A stretch of 44,649 nt of DNA. Source: Bacilli bacterium. GTDB taxonomy: Bacteria > Bacillota > Bacilli > Paenibacillales > NBRC-103111. Location: positions 1 through 44,649 of the forward strand of contig JAQBPR010000226.1 of NCBI GenBank assembly GCA_028287395.1, read 5' to 3'. Shown piece after piece: positions 1-8,485 of this stretch. Under the pieces are notes generated by a model that made no database searches, was not told where the DNA came from, and saw nothing but the letters and a program-made list of their open reading frames with translations. Numbering within the stretch: position 1 is the stretch's first letter; each line of letters opens with the position of its first letter. The position numbers and the translations under genes were made by a program.

Positions 1-24
1 CCTTATTCTAATAAAGGAAACTTG

Positions 25-142
25 TTTTCAAGAGCAGTAAAAGTTTTCGTTAGAAAACTCGCTTCGGGAGCATATGCTTAGGCACATCCCTCATATGCCG
101 TAACCCTACTTATTAAACACACTCTTAGAGGCATCTTGAAAA
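25..142. repeat. Palindromic intergenic element, copy 1
   Basis: The ends are a 9-bp inverted repeat, TTTTCAAGA at 25-33 and TCTTGAAAA at 134-142. Inside is a compact hairpin with arms AGTTTTC (42-48) and GAAAACT (53-59) around a GTTA loop, followed by CTTCGGGAGC and two GCATATG-type dyads. The element resembles the one at 10266-10397 in its ends (TTCAA type), its core hairpin (AGTTTT ... AAAACT) and the TTCGG/GCACA motifs after the core. This suggests a dispersed non-autonomous repeat family such as a MITE or REP-like sequence. The similarity was judged by eye, and no transposase is present. The rest of 1-197 shows only a weak GAAAAC/GTTTTC dyad (164-199) at the mtnU stop, without a T-run. 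Confidence 0.45.
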
Positions 143-197
143 GCGATTTTCGATAATCAATCAGAAAACAGAGCTGTGCACCTGCAAAACTCCGTTT

Positions 198-1022
198 TCA
201 TTCAAACCACACTAAGTTGCTATTTCCATAAAGCTGCGGTCGACGGTCCTCAAAAATCGGTATTTTGCGGCGAACCTGATCGACATCATCTATTTGAAGC
301 GAGGCTGTAATGATTTCTTCCTCTTCCCCACCTTCAGCAATGATTTCGCCCCAAGGATCAATGATTAAGGAATGACCGAAAAATTCCGTCGTTCCGCTAA
401 TTCCCACCCGATTACAGGAAACAACGAACATCTGATTTTCAATGGCTCGGGCCATTAATAATGTGCGCCAATGATGCATACGCGGATGCGGCCATTCGGC
501 GGGCACAAATAATATTTTCGCCCCGTCCAGAGCTATGGTTCTCGCTAGTTCAGGAAAGCGAATATCGTAGCAGATCATAACCCCTGCTGGAATGCCTTCA
601 ATCTCGATTAGCCCAATTTTATCGCCGCTGGTTAAGTATTTTTCTTCATCCATTAAACGAAAGAGGTGTATTTTCGAATAATCAGCTATAAGCTCACCTT
701 GGCGATTAAATACATAGATTGTATTACGTACTTCATCCACTTTTTTTTCGGCGATTGAACCGGCAATCACATTCACTTGATGGGTAAGGCAAAATTGCGA
801 AATGAATTGCTTGGTTCTTGCTCCGTCTAAATCAGCCAGCTCTTGAATTTGTTCTAAAGCATAGCCTGTATTCCACATTTCCGGGAAAAGGATCACATCT
901 GGTTTTTGCTCCGCTGAAATCGCCTTATTTAAAAGACTGGACAAATTTTCAAAGTTGCGCTCCGGTTCGCCAATGGCAATATCCATTTGCAACAAACTAA
1001 CCTGCAATGATGGCTGAGACAT
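198..1022 (-). CDS. mtnU: Carbon-nitrogen hydrolase, omega-amidase of methionine salvage
   Basis: This is a nitrilase-superfamily amidase, about 274 residues, the usual single-domain length. The Glu-Lys-Cys triad is visible: Glu48 in LFPEMWNTGY, Lys117 in YSKIHLF and Cys151 in MICYDIRFPE. In Bacillus the adjacent mtnU (ykrU) product is thought to hydrolyse the 2-keto amide acid left when glutamine is the amino donor for MtnE, pulling that transamination forward. Here it lies divergently beside mtnE with about 200 bp between the starts, the same partnership as in Bacillus. I chose the ATG at 1022 because GAGGAG lies 8 nt upstream; the longer GTG at 1031 overlaps that site. Generic omega-amidase activity toward other keto-acid amides is the main alternative. 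Confidence 0.85.
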   Translation of the reverse strand: MSQPSLQVSLLQMDIAIGEPERNFENLSSLLNKAISAEQKPDVILFPEMWNTGYALEQIQELADLDGARTKQFISQFCLTHQVNVIAGSIAEKKVDEVRNTIYVFNRQGELIADYSKIHLFRLMDEEKYLTSGDKIGLIEIEGIPAGVMICYDIRFPELARTIALDGAKILFVPAEWPHPRMHHWRTLLMARAIENQMFVVSCNRVGISGTTEFFGHSLIIDPWGEIIAEGGEEEEIITASLQIDDVDQVRRKIPIFEDRRPQLYGNSNLVWFE

Positions 1023-1150
1023 AAAGTCCACTCCTCGCTTTTGTCGTTATTTTTCTATATCGTAACCAAAAGCAGCTCTAAACGTCAATTTATTCATAGG
1101 AATAGAATCGTTAATTGCTGCCCGTTACCAGTATTACTATACATCCCTCT

Positions 1151-1180
1151 CGATTTTTGATACATTATTTCTAATATAAT
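1151..1180 (+). promoter_or_regulatory. Candidate sigma-A promoter of the mtnE-proBAC-mtnWXB cluster
   Basis: A perfect TATAAT lies at 1175-1180, with only a poor T-rich -35 region around 1151-1158. It overlaps the first in-frame ATG (1179), so that ATG cannot be the start codon if transcription begins here. The Bacillus mtn operons are commonly preceded by SAM (S-box) leaders. No S-box-like conserved sequence or leader terminator is visible between mtnU and mtnE. Confidence 0.45.
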
Positions 1181-1220
1181 GCGGCCTTTACCCGCTAAAG
1201 GAACGGAGTTTGATCCATCT

Positions 1221-2426
1221 ATGCATTCAAAAAACCCTACAGCTGCATCATCTATTCCGATAGTACCGGCTAATCGACTGCAGCAGCTCCCTGTTCAATT
1301 TTTTGCAAGCTTAGTAAAAAAAGCAAACGAACAAATTGCTGCTGGTCATGATGTAATTAATTTAGGACAAGGCAATCCCGATCAGCCAACTCCGACACAT
1401 ATTGTACGAAAAATGCAAGAAGCTTCAGCAAATCCTGCCTATCATCGTTATCCTCCGTTTAACGGTTATTTGTTTTTAAAAGAAGCGATTGCGGAACGTT
1501 ACCTTGCGGATTATGGAGTGCAGCTTGATCCGGAAACGGAAGTAGCCATTTTGTTTGGCGGAAAAACAGGTTTAATCGAAATCAGTCAATGTTTACTTAA
1601 TCCGGGCGATGTTTGTTTGGTTCCTGACCCTGGCTATCCTGATTACTGGTCCGGTGTCGCCTTAGCAGGTGCGGAGATGGTGACGATGCCGCTTCGTGAG
1701 AGCAACCAGTACCTACCTGATTATAGTGTGCTTTCCGAGTCCGATTTAAAAAGAGCAAAGCTCATGTTCATGAACTATCCCAACAATCCAACTGGAGCCT
1801 GTGCCCCTGCTTCTTTTTATGAAGAGACGATTCGTTTTGCTGAGAAAAATGGCATTGTGGTTGCCAGTGATTTTGCTTATGGAGCGCTCGGCTTTGATGG
1901 TAAAAAACCGGTTAGTTTTCTACAGCAAACGGGAGCCAAGCAAGTCGGTGTTGAATTTTACACCTTATCCAAAACCTATAATATGGCGGGCTGGCGGGTT
2001 GGCTTTGCGCTTGGGAATTCCGAGGTGATTCGGATGATCAATTTAATTCAAGATCATTATTACTGCAGTTTATTCGGTGGAATTCAAGCTGCAGCGGCTG
2101 AAGCATTAACAGGTCCGCAAGCATGCGTAAGCGAGCTCTTGCAAACCTATGAAAATCGCCGAAATGCGCTTTACTCCTCTCTATCTTCCATTGGCTGGCA
2201 AGCTAAGCCGTCCGAAGGCTCATTTTTCACATGGCTCCCCGTGCCCAAAGGCTATAGCTCGAACGAATTTGCTGACTTGGTATTGCAGGAAGCCAAAGTA
2301 GTTGTAGCTCCAGGCGTTGGCTTTGGGACACACGGCGAAGGCTATGTACGATTAGCATTATTATCATCAGAAGCGCGTTTGGCTGAGTCCGTTCAGCGAA
2401 TCGGCAAACTGAATTTATTCTCATAA
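1221..2426 (+). CDS. mtnE: Methionine aminotransferase of methionine salvage (KMTB transaminase)
   Basis: This is a class I/II PLP-dependent aminotransferase of about 401 residues, close to Bacillus MtnE (YkrV). The PLP lysine is about Lys251 in TLSKTYNMAGWRVGF. The substrate loop NYPNNPTGA and the GGKTGLIE segment are typical of the fold. MtnE converts 2-keto-4-methylthiobutyrate to methionine, the last salvage step. The start at 1221 is preferred: it follows GGAG at 1205-1208, matches the family length, and the upstream ATG at 1179 sits in the -10 element. It heads a plus-strand set and is followed 15 nt later by proB, so proline genes are interposed between mtnE and mtnWXB. A LL-DAP or alanine aminotransferase is possible by fold, but mtnU and mtnWXB nearby support MtnE. 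Confidence 0.85.
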   Translation: MHSKNPTAASSIPIVPANRLQQLPVQFFASLVKKANEQIAAGHDVINLGQGNPDQPTPTHIVRKMQEASANPAYHRYPPFNGYLFLKEAIAERYLADYGVQLDPETEVAILFGGKTGLIEISQCLLNPGDVCLVPDPGYPDYWSGVALAGAEMVTMPLRESNQYLPDYSVLSESDLKRAKLMFMNYPNNPTGACAPASFYEETIRFAEKNGIVVASDFAYGALGFDGKKPVSFLQQTGAKQVGVEFYTLSKTYNMAGWRVGFALGNSEVIRMINLIQDHYYCSLFGGIQAAAAEALTGPQACVSELLQTYENRRNALYSSLSSIGWQAKPSEGSFFTWLPVPKGYSSNEFADLVLQEAKVVVAPGVGFGTHGEGYVRLALLSSEARLAESVQRIGKLNLFS

Positions 2427-2441
2427 GGGAAGTGTAGTCTT

Positions 2442-3539
2442 ATGCAGCACACCATAGTGGTCAAAATTGGCAGCAGCTCGTTAACCTCCGGGGAAGGCGG
2501 ATTGAATCGCGATAAAATCAACTTTTTCGTCGAAGAATTAGCAAATTTGCAGCGTGCGGGACATCAAGTGCTTTTCGTCACATCGGGAGCTGTAGCTGCA
2601 GGTTTTACTAAGATCGGTTATAAGAGCAAACCAAAAGCGCTTCACGAAAAACAGGCAGCCGCAGCCGTGGGTCAAGCACTGCTCATGCAAGCCTATAACG
2701 AGGCATTCCATAAATACGGGATCGGAGTTGCCCAAATATTACTTACACGAGCTGATTTTTCCAACCGTCAACGCATTCAAAATGCGCTTAAAACCATTGA
2801 AGAGCTGCTTGCACATCAGATTATTCCAATTATTAATGAAAATGATACGGTTGCAGTCGAAGAACTTAAATTTAGCGAAAACGATAATTTATCAGCCTTA
2901 GTTGCTAATTTAATGAAAGCACAAAAGTTGATTATTATTACAGATATGGACGGCTTATACACCGAAGACCCTCGCAAAAATGCCAATGCCAAGCGCATTG
3001 ATCACGTTGAACAAATTAGTGAGGAGCTCTATCAAATGGCTGGAGAATCAGGAACTGCTGTAGGCACGGGCGGCATGCGTTCTAAGTTGGAAGCAGCAAG
3101 AATAGCCACTCGCGGAGGTATTTCCGTTTTTATTGGTCGCGTTACAGAATCGGGTGATCTAGCTTCTGCTGTTGCAGATATCGGAAAAGGAACTTATTTT
3201 GCCGCTGGCTTACAATCGCTGTCGATGAAAAAACAGTGGGTTGGCTATCATTCTTTGCCGCAAGGAACAGTGTACGTGGACGATGGTGCTGAAATAGCGC
3301 TTGTATCCGGTGGAAGAAGTCTGCTGCCTGCGGGTATTACAGAAATTATCGGTGAATTTCATCCAGGCGATGTAATTGAAGTGCGCAATATGCAGCAAAA
3401 AATCATTGGACGCGGAGTCGTAAATTACGCTTCCTGGCAGCTGCAGGCTGTTTCCGGACTCTCTAGCGAAGAAGTTCAGAAAAGAGTTGAGGTCCAACGC
3501 ATCGAAGTTATTCATCGCGATGAATGGATGACTATATAA
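2442..3539 (+). CDS. proB: Glutamate 5-kinase
   Basis: ProB phosphorylates L-glutamate to gamma-glutamyl phosphate, the first and usually proline-inhibited step of proline synthesis in the cytoplasm. The 365-residue protein has the full two-domain layout. The N-terminal amino-acid kinase domain shows VVKIGSSSLT, TSGAVAAG, IINENDTVAVEE, ITDMDGLYTEDPR and GTGGMRSKLEAARIA. A C-terminal PUA domain spans roughly residues 280-355. Its ATG is 15 nt after the mtnE stop with a weak GGGAAG ribosome site, so co-transcription with mtnE is likely. proA follows 34 nt downstream with a strong ribosome site. Identification is firm. Confidence 0.96.
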   Translation: MQHTIVVKIGSSSLTSGEGGLNRDKINFFVEELANLQRAGHQVLFVTSGAVAAGFTKIGYKSKPKALHEKQAAAAVGQALLMQAYNEAFHKYGIGVAQILLTRADFSNRQRIQNALKTIEELLAHQIIPIINENDTVAVEELKFSENDNLSALVANLMKAQKLIIITDMDGLYTEDPRKNANAKRIDHVEQISEELYQMAGESGTAVGTGGMRSKLEAARIATRGGISVFIGRVTESGDLASAVADIGKGTYFAAGLQSLSMKKQWVGYHSLPQGTVYVDDGAEIALVSGGRSLLPAGITEIIGEFHPGDVIEVRNMQQKIIGRGVVNYASWQLQAVSGLSSEEVQKRVEVQRIEVIHRDEWMTI

Positions 3540-3573
3540 ATTTTTTCCGCAAAAACTTTAGGAGGTTATTCAA

Positions 3574-4821
3574 ATGAGCGAAGTAAGAGAAAAAGCAATT
3601 TTAGCCAAAGAAACGACCCCTTTGTTGGGACAATTAACGACAGCACAAAAAAATAAAGCTTTAGCGCTTATGGCAGATGCCTTAATATCGGAGACTGCGT
3701 CGATCATCGCCGCAAATGAGGAAGATTTACAGCGTGGCAAAACAAATGGGCTTACCTCTTCCCTGCTCGATCGCTTATCGTTGAATGCGCCTCGTATTGC
3801 TGCGATTGCAGAAGGATTAAGAGAAATTATCCAATTGGACGATCCCATCGGCGATGAGTTAGAAAAATTCGCTCGTCCTAACGGATTGCTTGTCCGAAAA
3901 GTTCGTGTTCCTCTCGGTTTGATAGGCATCATCTACGAAGCCCGTCCGAATGTAACCGTAGATGCCGCAGGGCTTTGTTTAAAATCAGGCAATGCTGTCT
4001 TGTTACGCGGCGGCTCTGATGCGCTTTCCTCTAATAAACGTATTATTGAAGTGCTTCATGGGGCATTAGTACAGTCAGATATTCCTGTAAATGCTTTGCA
4101 GCTTGTGTCCAATCCAGACCGCGCTTCCGTGGATGAAATGCTTAAGCTGAATGGCATCCTTGATGTGGTGATCCCTCGTGGTGGACACTCCTTAATTCAA
4201 AACGTGATTAAAAATGCGACTGTTCCAGTAATCGAAACAGGTGCTGGCGTGTGCCATACGTATGCGGATAACCAGGCAGATCCTGTAAAGGCGCTTAAAA
4301 TCGCGCTGAATGCGAAGGTGCAGCGTCCTTCCGTTTGCAATTCAATGGAAACCCTATTACTGCAGCGCGGTTTTGCAGAACAGCATCTGCGTTCGATTGC
4401 CGATGCCTTTATTATGGCAAACGTTGAATTACGCGGCTGTGCGCTGTCACAGCAGCTTGTACCCGAAATGAAAGCAGCATCCGATGTGGACTGGAGCACC
4501 GAATATAACGACTACATTTTAAATGTGAAAGTGGTGGCAGACTTGGATGAAGCGATAGCCCACATTCGTCGTTATGGCACGATGCATTCAGAATGCATTG
4601 TCACTGAAAACGAAGCAAATGCACAACGTTTCATGCAGGAAACAGATGCAGCGGCTGTGTATCACAACGCCTCTACTCGTTTTACGGACGGATTTGAATT
4701 CGGCTTTGGCGCCGAAATCGGCATTAGCACACAAAAACTTCATGCTCGTGGACCAATGGGCTTGCCCGCTTTAACATCAACCAAATATTACGTGCAAGGT
4801 AACGGCCAAATACGGCAATAA
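3574..4821 (+). CDS. proA: Gamma-glutamyl phosphate reductase
   Basis: ProA reduces gamma-glutamyl phosphate to glutamate-5-semialdehyde with NADPH, working directly after ProB. The protein has 415 residues, the usual length, with an aldehyde-dehydrogenase-like fold. The catalytic cysteine is Cys255 in RPSVCNSMETLL. Other family blocks are YEARPNVTVDAAGLCLKSGNAVLLRGG near 120-150, and EFGFGAEIGISTQ with LHARGPMGL near the C-terminus. A consensus AGGAGG (3560-3565) sits 8 nt before the ATG, so this is probably the best translated gene of the cluster. proC follows 19 nt later. Confidence 0.96.
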   Translation: MSEVREKAILAKETTPLLGQLTTAQKNKALALMADALISETASIIAANEEDLQRGKTNGLTSSLLDRLSLNAPRIAAIAEGLREIIQLDDPIGDELEKFARPNGLLVRKVRVPLGLIGIIYEARPNVTVDAAGLCLKSGNAVLLRGGSDALSSNKRIIEVLHGALVQSDIPVNALQLVSNPDRASVDEMLKLNGILDVVIPRGGHSLIQNVIKNATVPVIETGAGVCHTYADNQADPVKALKIALNAKVQRPSVCNSMETLLLQRGFAEQHLRSIADAFIMANVELRGCALSQQLVPEMKAASDVDWSTEYNDYILNVKVVADLDEAIAHIRRYGTMHSECIVTENEANAQRFMQETDAAAVYHNASTRFTDGFEFGFGAEIGISTQKLHARGPMGLPALTSTKYYVQGNGQIRQ

Positions 4822-4840
4822 AAAAGGAGTATTCAAGCTT

Positions 4841-5710
4841 ATGGGTGACAATTTAGCTAATCAGCAAATCGTTTTTATCGGCGCGGGATCTATGGCTGAA
4901 GCCATTATTCGTGGTTTGGTCGAGCAAGAAAAGGTGAAAGCCGGCCAAATTCATGCAGTCAACCGCAGCAATCAAGCACAATTAGATTTGCTGCATTCTC
5001 GCTATAGGATTCAAGCCAGTACTATGGATAATATAGCTTCGAATGCGATACGCAATGCGAATATTATCGTGTTTGCGATGAAACCAAAAGATGCTGCTAA
5101 AGCGATTGCTGGATTAAAAAATCAATTACATGATAAACAATTGCTTATTTCAGTTATTGCCGGCTTATCGATCGAGACTATTGAGAAACTGCTTAATCAG
5201 CAAATTCCGCTTGCTCGCACCATGCCCAATACTTCCAGTTCCATTGGATTGGGTTCAACCGGAATTAGTTTTTCTGCAATAACAAGTGAATCACAACGGA
5301 AAATCGCCATAGAAATTTTCACATCCATTGGCGAGGTTAGCATCGTCGACGAAGCACGGCTCGATATCGTGACAGGTGTTTCCGGATGCGGCCCCGCTTA
5401 TGTGTACTATTTATTGGAAGCGATGATTTCCGGCGGTATTCAAGGTGGATTAAATGAAGAAATGGCTCGTCAATTAGCCGTGCAAACTGTATTAGGGGCT
5501 GCTTCCATGGTTAAAATTACCCAAGAAGATCCTGCAGTTCTGCGCAAAAAGGTAACATCGCCGAACGGTTCAACACAAGCTGCTCTGGAAACGATGGATC
5601 GCTATCTTTTCACAGAAGGTGTGGAGAAAGCCGTGCTTCGTGCCGCTGAACGGGCCCAAGAGCTTGGTGCTATGATTGCTGCGGAAGCCATAAAACAATC
5701 CAACTCATAA
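4841..5710 (+). CDS. proC: Pyrroline-5-carboxylate reductase
   Basis: ProC reduces pyrroline-5-carboxylate to proline with NAD(P)H, completing a three-gene proline route (proB, proA, proC) in one run. The 289-residue protein has an N-terminal Rossmann motif (FIGAGSMAEAII, near residue 12) and the C-terminal dimerisation/substrate block GVSGCGPAYVYYLLEAM and VTSPNGSTQAALETM. The family more often has VTSPGGTT at the last position, and the GG-to-NG change is conservative. AAAGGAG lies upstream of the ATG. The mtnW start follows 29 nt downstream, so the proline genes run straight into the salvage genes without a visible terminator. Confidence 0.94.
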   Translation: MGDNLANQQIVFIGAGSMAEAIIRGLVEQEKVKAGQIHAVNRSNQAQLDLLHSRYRIQASTMDNIASNAIRNANIIVFAMKPKDAAKAIAGLKNQLHDKQLLISVIAGLSIETIEKLLNQQIPLARTMPNTSSSIGLGSTGISFSAITSESQRKIAIEIFTSIGEVSIVDEARLDIVTGVSGCGPAYVYYLLEAMISGGIQGGLNEEMARQLAVQTVLGAASMVKITQEDPAVLRKKVTSPNGSTQAALETMDRYLFTEGVEKAVLRAAERAQELGAMIAAEAIKQSNS

Positions 5711-5739
5711 GTTGAATGATAGAAAGAAGGAATACAACG

Positions 5740-7011
5740 ATGAATAACTATTGTTTGGCGACCTATCGTTGCTATGACGAAAAAGCCGACTTCCATAAAA
5801 AAGCACAAAGCATTGCCGTCGGCCTAACCGTAGGCAGTTGGACCGATCTACCTGAAGCGAAAAAAGCAGCCATGGAGAAGCATCTTGGTTTAGTTGTGGA
5901 CGTAAAAATTTGCGATTCAGCCAACCACGATTTAATCGATGAACGTTATGCCGATATTCAAATCGCTTATCCCGACGTTAATTTTAGTCAAGATATCCCT
6001 GCCCTACTGGTTACTGTATTCGGAAAATTATCCATGGATGGACGCATTAAACTGCTCGACCTCCACTTTTCTCCTGCTTTTCTTTCAGCATTCGCAGGGC
6101 CGAAATTTGGCGTCGAAGGTGTAAGAAGCCTGTTAGGTGTGCATGACCGCCCATTGCTTATGAGTATTTTCAAATCGGTTATTGGGCATGACATGGATGG
6201 CTTACGCGAGCAATTTTTACAGCAAGCCTTGGGTGGCGTAGACTTAATCAAAGACGATGAAATCTTATTTGAAAATCCGCTGACTCCGCTGGAAAAACGT
6301 GTTGCCATTGGCCTCGAAGCAGCTAAGGAAGCGGAACAATCGACCGGACAAAAGCTGCTTTATGCGGTAAACCTGTCGGGATCGACTTCTCGCTTAGCTG
6401 AGCATGCGGAAAAAGCCATTGCCGCAGGCGCAAACGCGCTGCTTTTCAATGTTTTAGCTTATGGCTTCGATACTTTGGCGGAGTTAAGCGCGAACCCAAA
6501 TATCTCGATCCCGATTATGGCACATCCGGCAATGGCCGGGGCGTTCTATCCATCCCCTTTTCACGGAATTTCGGCTTCGTTATTGCTAGGCAAGCTCATG
6601 CGATTGGCAGGTGCAGATATCGTTTTATTTCCTTCACCCTATGGTTCAGTTGTCATGCCAAAAGCAGAGAATATGGCGATCAAACAAACATTGCTGACCG
6701 ATAATATGAACCGCGATTACATCTATACTATGCAAGAAAGCAAAAACAATAAGACATTAGCGACTAGCTTTCCCGTTCCTTCGGCAGGCATTCACCCTGG
6801 GCTTGTTCCGCTTATTCTGCAGGATTTCGGACATGAAGTCATTGTTAATGCCGGCGGCGGCGTTCATGGGCATCCTCTTGGAGCTGCGGCGGGTGGTCGC
6901 GCTTTTCGCCAAGCCATAACGGCGAATATGCAGGGTATTTCATTAACTGACTATGCTATAAATCATTCTGAACTACAGGCAGCGATTACAGCCTGGGGAG
7001 TAAAAGAATGA
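5740..7011 (+). CDS. mtnW: 2,3-diketo-5-methylthiopentyl-1-phosphate enolase (RuBisCO-like protein)
   Basis: MtnW is a form IV RuBisCO-like protein that enolises 2,3-diketo-5-methylthiopentyl-1-phosphate in methionine salvage. It has about 423 residues. The metal-binding signature GGVDLIKDDE (about 165-174) is intact; Lys171 corresponds to the carbamylated lysine and Asp173/Glu174 to the magnesium ligands. GRNxxE-type and SGS phosphate-site segments (VNLSGSTSRL, NAGGGVHGHP) are also visible. The ATG at 5740 follows AAGAAGGAA; the earlier ATG at 5716 would abut the proC stop and has no ribosome site. mtnX overlaps its last bases. Fused MtnX-MtnW or phosphatase-enolase MtnC designs are not seen. 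Confidence 0.94.
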   Translation: MNNYCLATYRCYDEKADFHKKAQSIAVGLTVGSWTDLPEAKKAAMEKHLGLVVDVKICDSANHDLIDERYADIQIAYPDVNFSQDIPALLVTVFGKLSMDGRIKLLDLHFSPAFLSAFAGPKFGVEGVRSLLGVHDRPLLMSIFKSVIGHDMDGLREQFLQQALGGVDLIKDDEILFENPLTPLEKRVAIGLEAAKEAEQSTGQKLLYAVNLSGSTSRLAEHAEKAIAAGANALLFNVLAYGFDTLAELSANPNISIPIMAHPAMAGAFYPSPFHGISASLLLGKLMRLAGADIVLFPSPYGSVVMPKAENMAIKQTLLTDNMNRDYIYTMQESKNNKTLATSFPVPSAGIHPGLVPLILQDFGHEVIVNAGGGVHGHPLGAAAGGRAFRQAITANMQGISLTDYAINHSELQAAITAWGVKE

Positions 7012-7658
7012 AAAAACGCGTTATTTTCTGCGACTTTGATGGAACCATTACGATCAATGACAACATTATTGCGATTATGAAGCATTTTCAGCCCGCTGGT
7101 TGGGAAGACATAGTCGAAAAATTGATGGATCAAACGATTACCATTCAAAAGGCAATTGGTTCGATGTTTGCTTTGCTGCCTTCTACCCAGAAAGACGAGG
7201 TCATACGTTTTGCATTGGACAATATGCAAATACGCTCCGGCTTTAATGAGCTGCTGCACTATTGCCAAGAAAACGACATTGAATTTCTCGTAACAAGCGG
7301 GGGAATTGACTTCTTCGTCTATCCCACCTTAAGCCCTTTTGGAATCAAAGCAGAGCGAATTTATTGCAACGAAAGTGATTTTAGCGGCCAACAGATTGCA
7401 ATTCTTTGGCCTCATCCCTGCGACGATGCATGCGATCAAGGCTGCGGCATGTGTAAGACAACCTTGATTCGTTCCTATTCACCTGAGCAATATACCCGCA
7501 TTATGATTGGTGACAGCATTACTGATTTTGCGGGCGCTAAGCTTGCTGATTATGTTTTTGCCCGTTCTCATCTCGCAGCACAATGCATGAAGCTGCAGAT
7601 GCCCTTTTATGCTTACGAAAACTTCTTCGAAGTGATCGATCAATTGCCCGCTTTATAA
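7008..7658 (+). CDS. mtnX: 2-hydroxy-3-keto-5-methylthiopentenyl-1-phosphate phosphatase
   Basis: MtnX is a HAD-superfamily phosphatase acting on the MtnW product, giving the acireductone. The 216-residue protein carries motif I FCDFDGTIT (Asp9, Asp11), motif II VTSGG, a motif III lysine in MCKTTLIR and motif IV GDSITDFAGA. A cysteine-rich insert (CDDACDQGCGMC, about 140-150) precedes the lysine; a shorter Cys-rich loop is typical of MtnX. The start overlaps the mtnW stop as ATGA, so the two are translationally coupled. Other HAD phosphatases such as phosphoserine phosphatase are less likely because of the flanking mtnW and mtnB. Confidence 0.9.
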   Translation: MKKRVIFCDFDGTITINDNIIAIMKHFQPAGWEDIVEKLMDQTITIQKAIGSMFALLPSTQKDEVIRFALDNMQIRSGFNELLHYCQENDIEFLVTSGGIDFFVYPTLSPFGIKAERIYCNESDFSGQQIAILWPHPCDDACDQGCGMCKTTLIRSYSPEQYTRIMIGDSITDFAGAKLADYVFARSHLAAQCMKLQMPFYAYENFFEVIDQLPAL

Positions 7659-7686
7659 AAAATCGACTGGGAGTGGAGGTTTTCTT

Positions 7687-8355
7687 ATGCCACAAAATAT
7701 TACGCTTGAACAAAAACAACGCGCTTTTAGCGAGCTAAGCAAGGTTAAGACAGATTTTGCAGCAAGAGGCTGGTTTCCAGCGACAAGCGGGAATCTCTCT
7801 ATCCGAGTTGGCGACATCGATAATTCAACTTTCACCTTTGCCATAACCTCCAGCGGAAAAGATAAATCGCAATCTACGCCAGAGGACTTTTTGCTTGTCA
7901 ACGAGCAAAGTTTACCTATTGAGACAACAAACCTTAAGCCATCCGCCGAAACAAAAATTCACAGTGAAATTTATCGTCTTACGGGCTGTGGGGCAATTTT
8001 CCATGTACATACGATTTATAATAATTTACTTTCCGAGCTATTCTGGGATCAAGGAAGCGTAACGATTGAAGGGGTCGAGTTAATTAAAGCCTTCAATATT
8101 TGGGATGAAGATGCCAGCATTGAAATTCCGATTATTCCTAACTTTGCGGACATTGCCAAAATAGCGGAATTGATCGAAGGAGCCATCATCCCTCGTATCC
8201 CAGGCATCGTTTTACGCAAGCATGGCATTTACGCTTGGGGCGCTGATACTTTCGAAGCGAAGCGTCATCTTGAAGCCTTTGAATTTTTGTTCGAATATGC
8301 TTATAAGCTATATTTAATGCAGACTCATTATCGCAATTCAGGTCGGAGACGTTGA
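7687..8355 (+). CDS. mtnB: Methylthioribulose-1-phosphate dehydratase
   Basis: MtnB dehydrates methylthioribulose-1-phosphate to the diketo compound used by MtnW. The 222-residue protein is a class II aldolase/adducin family member. Zinc ligands are visible as His106 and His108 (IFHVHT) and His179 (LRKHGIYAWG), together with the substrate loop TSGNLSIR and PSAETKIHSEIY. TGGAGG lies upstream of the ATG. In Bacillus subtilis the run is mtnW-mtnX-mtnB-mtnD. Here mtnB is the last gene before a terminator, and no acireductone dioxygenase (mtnD), mtnA or mtnK is in the window, so those steps must be encoded elsewhere or differ. Confidence 0.93.
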   Translation: MPQNITLEQKQRAFSELSKVKTDFAARGWFPATSGNLSIRVGDIDNSTFTFAITSSGKDKSQSTPEDFLLVNEQSLPIETTNLKPSAETKIHSEIYRLTGCGAIFHVHTIYNNLLSELFWDQGSVTIEGVELIKAFNIWDEDASIEIPIIPNFADIAKIAELIEGAIIPRIPGIVLRKHGIYAWGADTFEAKRHLEAFEFLFEYAYKLYLMQTHYRNSGRRR

Positions 8356-8360
8356 AATAA

Positions 8361-8399
8361 AAAGAAGCTTTCTGTAGAAATTAGCAGAAAGCTTCTTTT
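8361..8399. terminator. Bidirectional terminator between mtnB and the DoxX gene
   Basis: A perfect 14-bp stem (AAAGAAGCTTTCTG 8361-8374, CAGAAAGCTTCTTT 8385-8398) has a 10-nt loop. T-rich sequence follows on the plus strand (CTTCTTTTGTT) and on the minus strand (CTTCTTTTTATTT). It can therefore end both the mtn cluster and the converging DoxX gene. A smaller AT-rich dyad (8413-8420/8431-8438) lies between it and the DoxX stop. Confidence 0.85.
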
Positions 8400-8485
8400 G
8401 TTATACATGTCTGTAATTATTTAAAACCCCATAATTACATGGCTAAATTCAATCTCATAAAGATAACTTTGATAAGCTTTGCAAA

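Noticed and set aside
1032..1220. SAM (S-box) riboswitch before mtnE
   Set aside because: The gap is short, lacks S-box conserved sequence and a leader terminator, and the -10 element lies next to the start codon.
8413..8438. AT-rich dyad downstream of the DoxX gene as a regulatory element
   Set aside because: It lies beyond the stop codon next to a strong terminator, with an 8-bp A/T arm that is expected by chance in such sequence.
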